From Terebella lapidaria (lineage: Eukaryota; Annelida; Polychaeta; Terebellida; Terebellidae): a DNA stretch of 64,000 nt. The position numbers and the translations under genes are program-made. The stretch lies in contig OX424561.1 in assembly GCA_949152475.1 (NCBI GenBank), positions 6,758,001 to 6,822,000 on the forward strand, in the 5' to 3' direction. Below, one piece after another: positions 61,905-64,000 of this stretch (its first letter is position 1; each line of letters opens with the position of its first letter). The notes below the pieces were generated by a model that searched no databases, was not told the DNA's origin, and worked only from the letters and a program-made list of their open reading frames with translations.

Positions 61905-62870
61905 TCAACAGTTACAGTCCCGGGATGTACTTTGCAAGGCTGTAGGCCTACTGTACATACAAATAGGAAATCATATGTTACGCGAGGTGATCTCGAATTT
62001 GAGGTGACCTTCAAAACGACCATTATTTGTTGAAAGCCAACAATATTGGGATCCAGCAGCTATTTTCTCAGTCTTGTCTGCTATTTTTTTTTTAATAATG
62101 TACGTTTTCGCACACATACGTATCATTCTGACGTGTAGAAGTCTTGTTTTCTTTGGACAGCCGGTCTGCGTTTGGTGAACATTTCGATTTTCTGGAGGGG
62201 TGGCCCCCATTTTTTTTGGTTCCAAAATCAAATTTAGTATTGGTTTTGAGCCTTTTCGATCAAACATCTTTTTTTTCAATCTTGAGAAAATTCTGGCTCG
62301 GGAAATTCGAGCCACATTTTTCGTTTATAATAATCGCTCTGAGGACTATACTCGTATGATGCGTCGAGATAGAGACAGTTAATATGGCACTTCCAAATAA
62401 CAAATAACATATGTCAATTGAGTAATTCTTGACCATTTAGCATCACATTACTATGAGGCGGAAAAAACGATGTAGGGTGAAAACAAATCAGAGTATAGTA
62501 GATCACATTACACATTACGATGACCCAGCCACTGAAAAGTTCTGAACACTTTTTAAATCAATGGTAAAACAAAGAAAAGCATTTGTATACAAAGTAAAGC
62601 GATAAACAAATTCGCTAGAAAACAAATTCAAATTTTATTTCTATTTCAACTGTCATCAACAAATTTTCTAATCGCATTTACCTACCTGGAATTTTTCCTA
62701 TCAACGATGTGACATCTTGTGCTTTTATGCATTTTTAATTAAACGTGTAGATATAATATTCAATGTGCTTTCGTGTGCCATCCGATTGTACAATTTGCAT
62801 ATATTCTAACTCCTAGTAACCTGGACGAACATTAATTACTGATATCAATTATCGCCTATACCATGTGAAC
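61905..62870. other. Spacer, no recognised feature
   Basis: AT-rich sequence with frequent T runs. No gene or ordered repeat was identified. Confidence 0.4.
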
Positions 62871-62875
62871 GATTA

Positions 62876-63055
62876 GGGCCTGGAAGTCACGTGCCGTCAC
62901 GGTGTGATTCTGGTGGCAAACAAACACACACCCAGTTTTGTGTAACCTGAGTGATTTGAGTTTTGAATGGAGTTCTACTCGTATTAAACAAAAGGTGTAT
63001 ATGTTTGTTTGCCACCGGAAATCACACCATGACATCACGTGACTTGCAGGCCGTC
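62876..63055. repeat. Hairpin repeat with about 56-bp arms
   Basis: The left arm (GGGCCTGGAAGTCACGTG, then GGTGGCAAACAAACA) is complemented on the right (TTTGTTTGCCACCGG, then CACGTGACTTGCAGGCC). A spacer of about 65 bp separates them. One arm alone is found near 38645-38705. Confidence 0.82.
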
Positions 63056-63059
63056 ACAC

Positions 63060-64000
63060 CGATGTTCCGACAAAAACTACACTGTCTGGGAATAAAGTAT
63101 GAAATATGTAAATTTATCAGTTCATTGTTTATTTTATGGATGAAAGGGTACGTGATTAACAAACTTTTACAATTTAGCAGATTTTACAAATTCGCGAAAC
63201 ATTCCAAACGTAATGTTTTGAACTCGTTTGTATTCGTACCGTTTGAACAGTTCGTTCACATCCACCAAAGTGTTATTTTTTACGATGGCAGATGTATGAG
63301 CCACCTTATCGTGACTAAATTTCAAATTAAAACAAACACTGAAAACTTACTCCAATTAGTATGTACATCATACAATTGACAAGGTGTGTTTCTACCTTGT
63401 AGAGAGATGTAATGGAAATCTTCGATATCAATACCTTCTCCGGAATACTTTAGGGTAAATTTTTAAGAACACATTCCAGTAGTTAACTTACCAGTCACTT
63501 TGAGGAGGGCATTACTATCGCAGCTATTCAACTGAAAATGTCATGCCTAGAGTACTAACAAGTCATGTGTGTCAAGAGGTCTGATTACATAGCATCATCA
63601 TTCCATCATCAGCTCATTAGAAACACGATACGTGTCTAACCATATACAGCAAATGTGTCTACAAAAAATCATCAAAATCGGATGAGAAATAGGACCCGCA
63701 GAACGCTCGACACAAGTAAGTATCTGTGATGGTCCATAGTCCATAGTAAACACCAACGGTAACATAGTAACTCACCATTGCAGAATAGTGACTTGCCTCG
63801 GTGAAATAGAAACTCTTCGTACAACAAACTCGCCAATGCGAGATAGTAACTTAAATTGCCACGATAATATATTTTTTGCATGACGGTAATATGCTTCCGT
63901 AACATATAAAGCTATAGTAGAGATTATATCTCACATGTGACTATGTCATAACTAACTCCATTTAATGTTGTAAATCGTATGATATATGAGACAACAGGTA
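63060..64000. other. Right edge of window, no supported gene
   Basis: AT-rich DNA. The open frame near 62963-63379 overlaps the hairpin repeat and has no domain pattern. Confidence 0.4.

Noticed and set aside
62963-63379. Plus-strand frame of 138 codons near the right edge
   Set aside because: It begins inside a hairpin repeat and continues in AT-rich DNA without any domain pattern.
1-64000. tRNA and rRNA genes
   Set aside because: No cloverleaf with A-box and B-box words and no rRNA-like conserved blocks were recognised; a covariance-model scan would be needed to exclude them.

Overview
The window is eukaryotic genomic DNA, AT-rich, with a few intron-split genes in a large excess of repeats. 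Codon-phase-consistent GT/AG introns, secreted lectin-type proteins (LamG, PAN/apple and C-type lectin domains), a claudin-like four-span membrane protein, and many short inverted-repeat elements point to a marine invertebrate. A lophotrochozoan, most likely a mollusc, is my best guess. That assignment is inference from style and was not tested against any database.

Layout. 1-19.8 kb holds no convincing gene. It is built from paralogous blocks: an older pair (about 130-2260 and 3160-5064) and a younger, highly similar pair (about 3908-14441 and 14545-19753). Elements inserted after the younger duplication can be read as presence/absence differences: a foldback element at 5078-6748 and a 2.8-kb TA-flanked element at 10649-13430, both only in copy 1, and a 354-bp MITE at 17115-17468 only in copy 2. 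20.0-21.8 kb carries a two-exon minus-strand gene for a 541-residue lysine-rich protein I do not recognise. 23.8-28.5 kb is tandem-repeat and hairpin DNA. 28.7-40.0 kb holds a proposed minus-strand gene for a secreted LamG-plus-PAN protein. Its putative first intron (about 10 kb) contains a decayed Ty3/gypsy fossil, a long foldback element and a MITE. 41.9-47.3 kb is again repeats, including a solo-LTR-like fossil. 47.9-49.2 kb is a three-exon claudin/PMP22-like gene, followed by a possible orphan exon at 49.8-50.0 kb. 52.5-52.9 kb encodes a small secreted six-cysteine peptide with an eclosion-hormone-like cysteine pattern. Its reading frame continues beyond a TGA into 52 more coding-looking codons. 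57.9-59.2 kb encodes a PAN plus C-type-lectin protein. The rest to 64 kb is repeats and unremarkable AT-rich DNA.

Functional picture. The recognisable proteins are mostly secreted or membrane proteins: two carbohydrate/protein-recognition proteins that each contain a PAN-like module, a peptide-hormone-like precursor and a tetraspan junction-type protein. They do not form an evident pathway and are separated by kilobases of repeat. The most unusual single signal is the in-frame TGA in the hormone-like gene. The most informative structural signal is the pair of duplicated blocks, because each preserves the empty site of elements present in the other.
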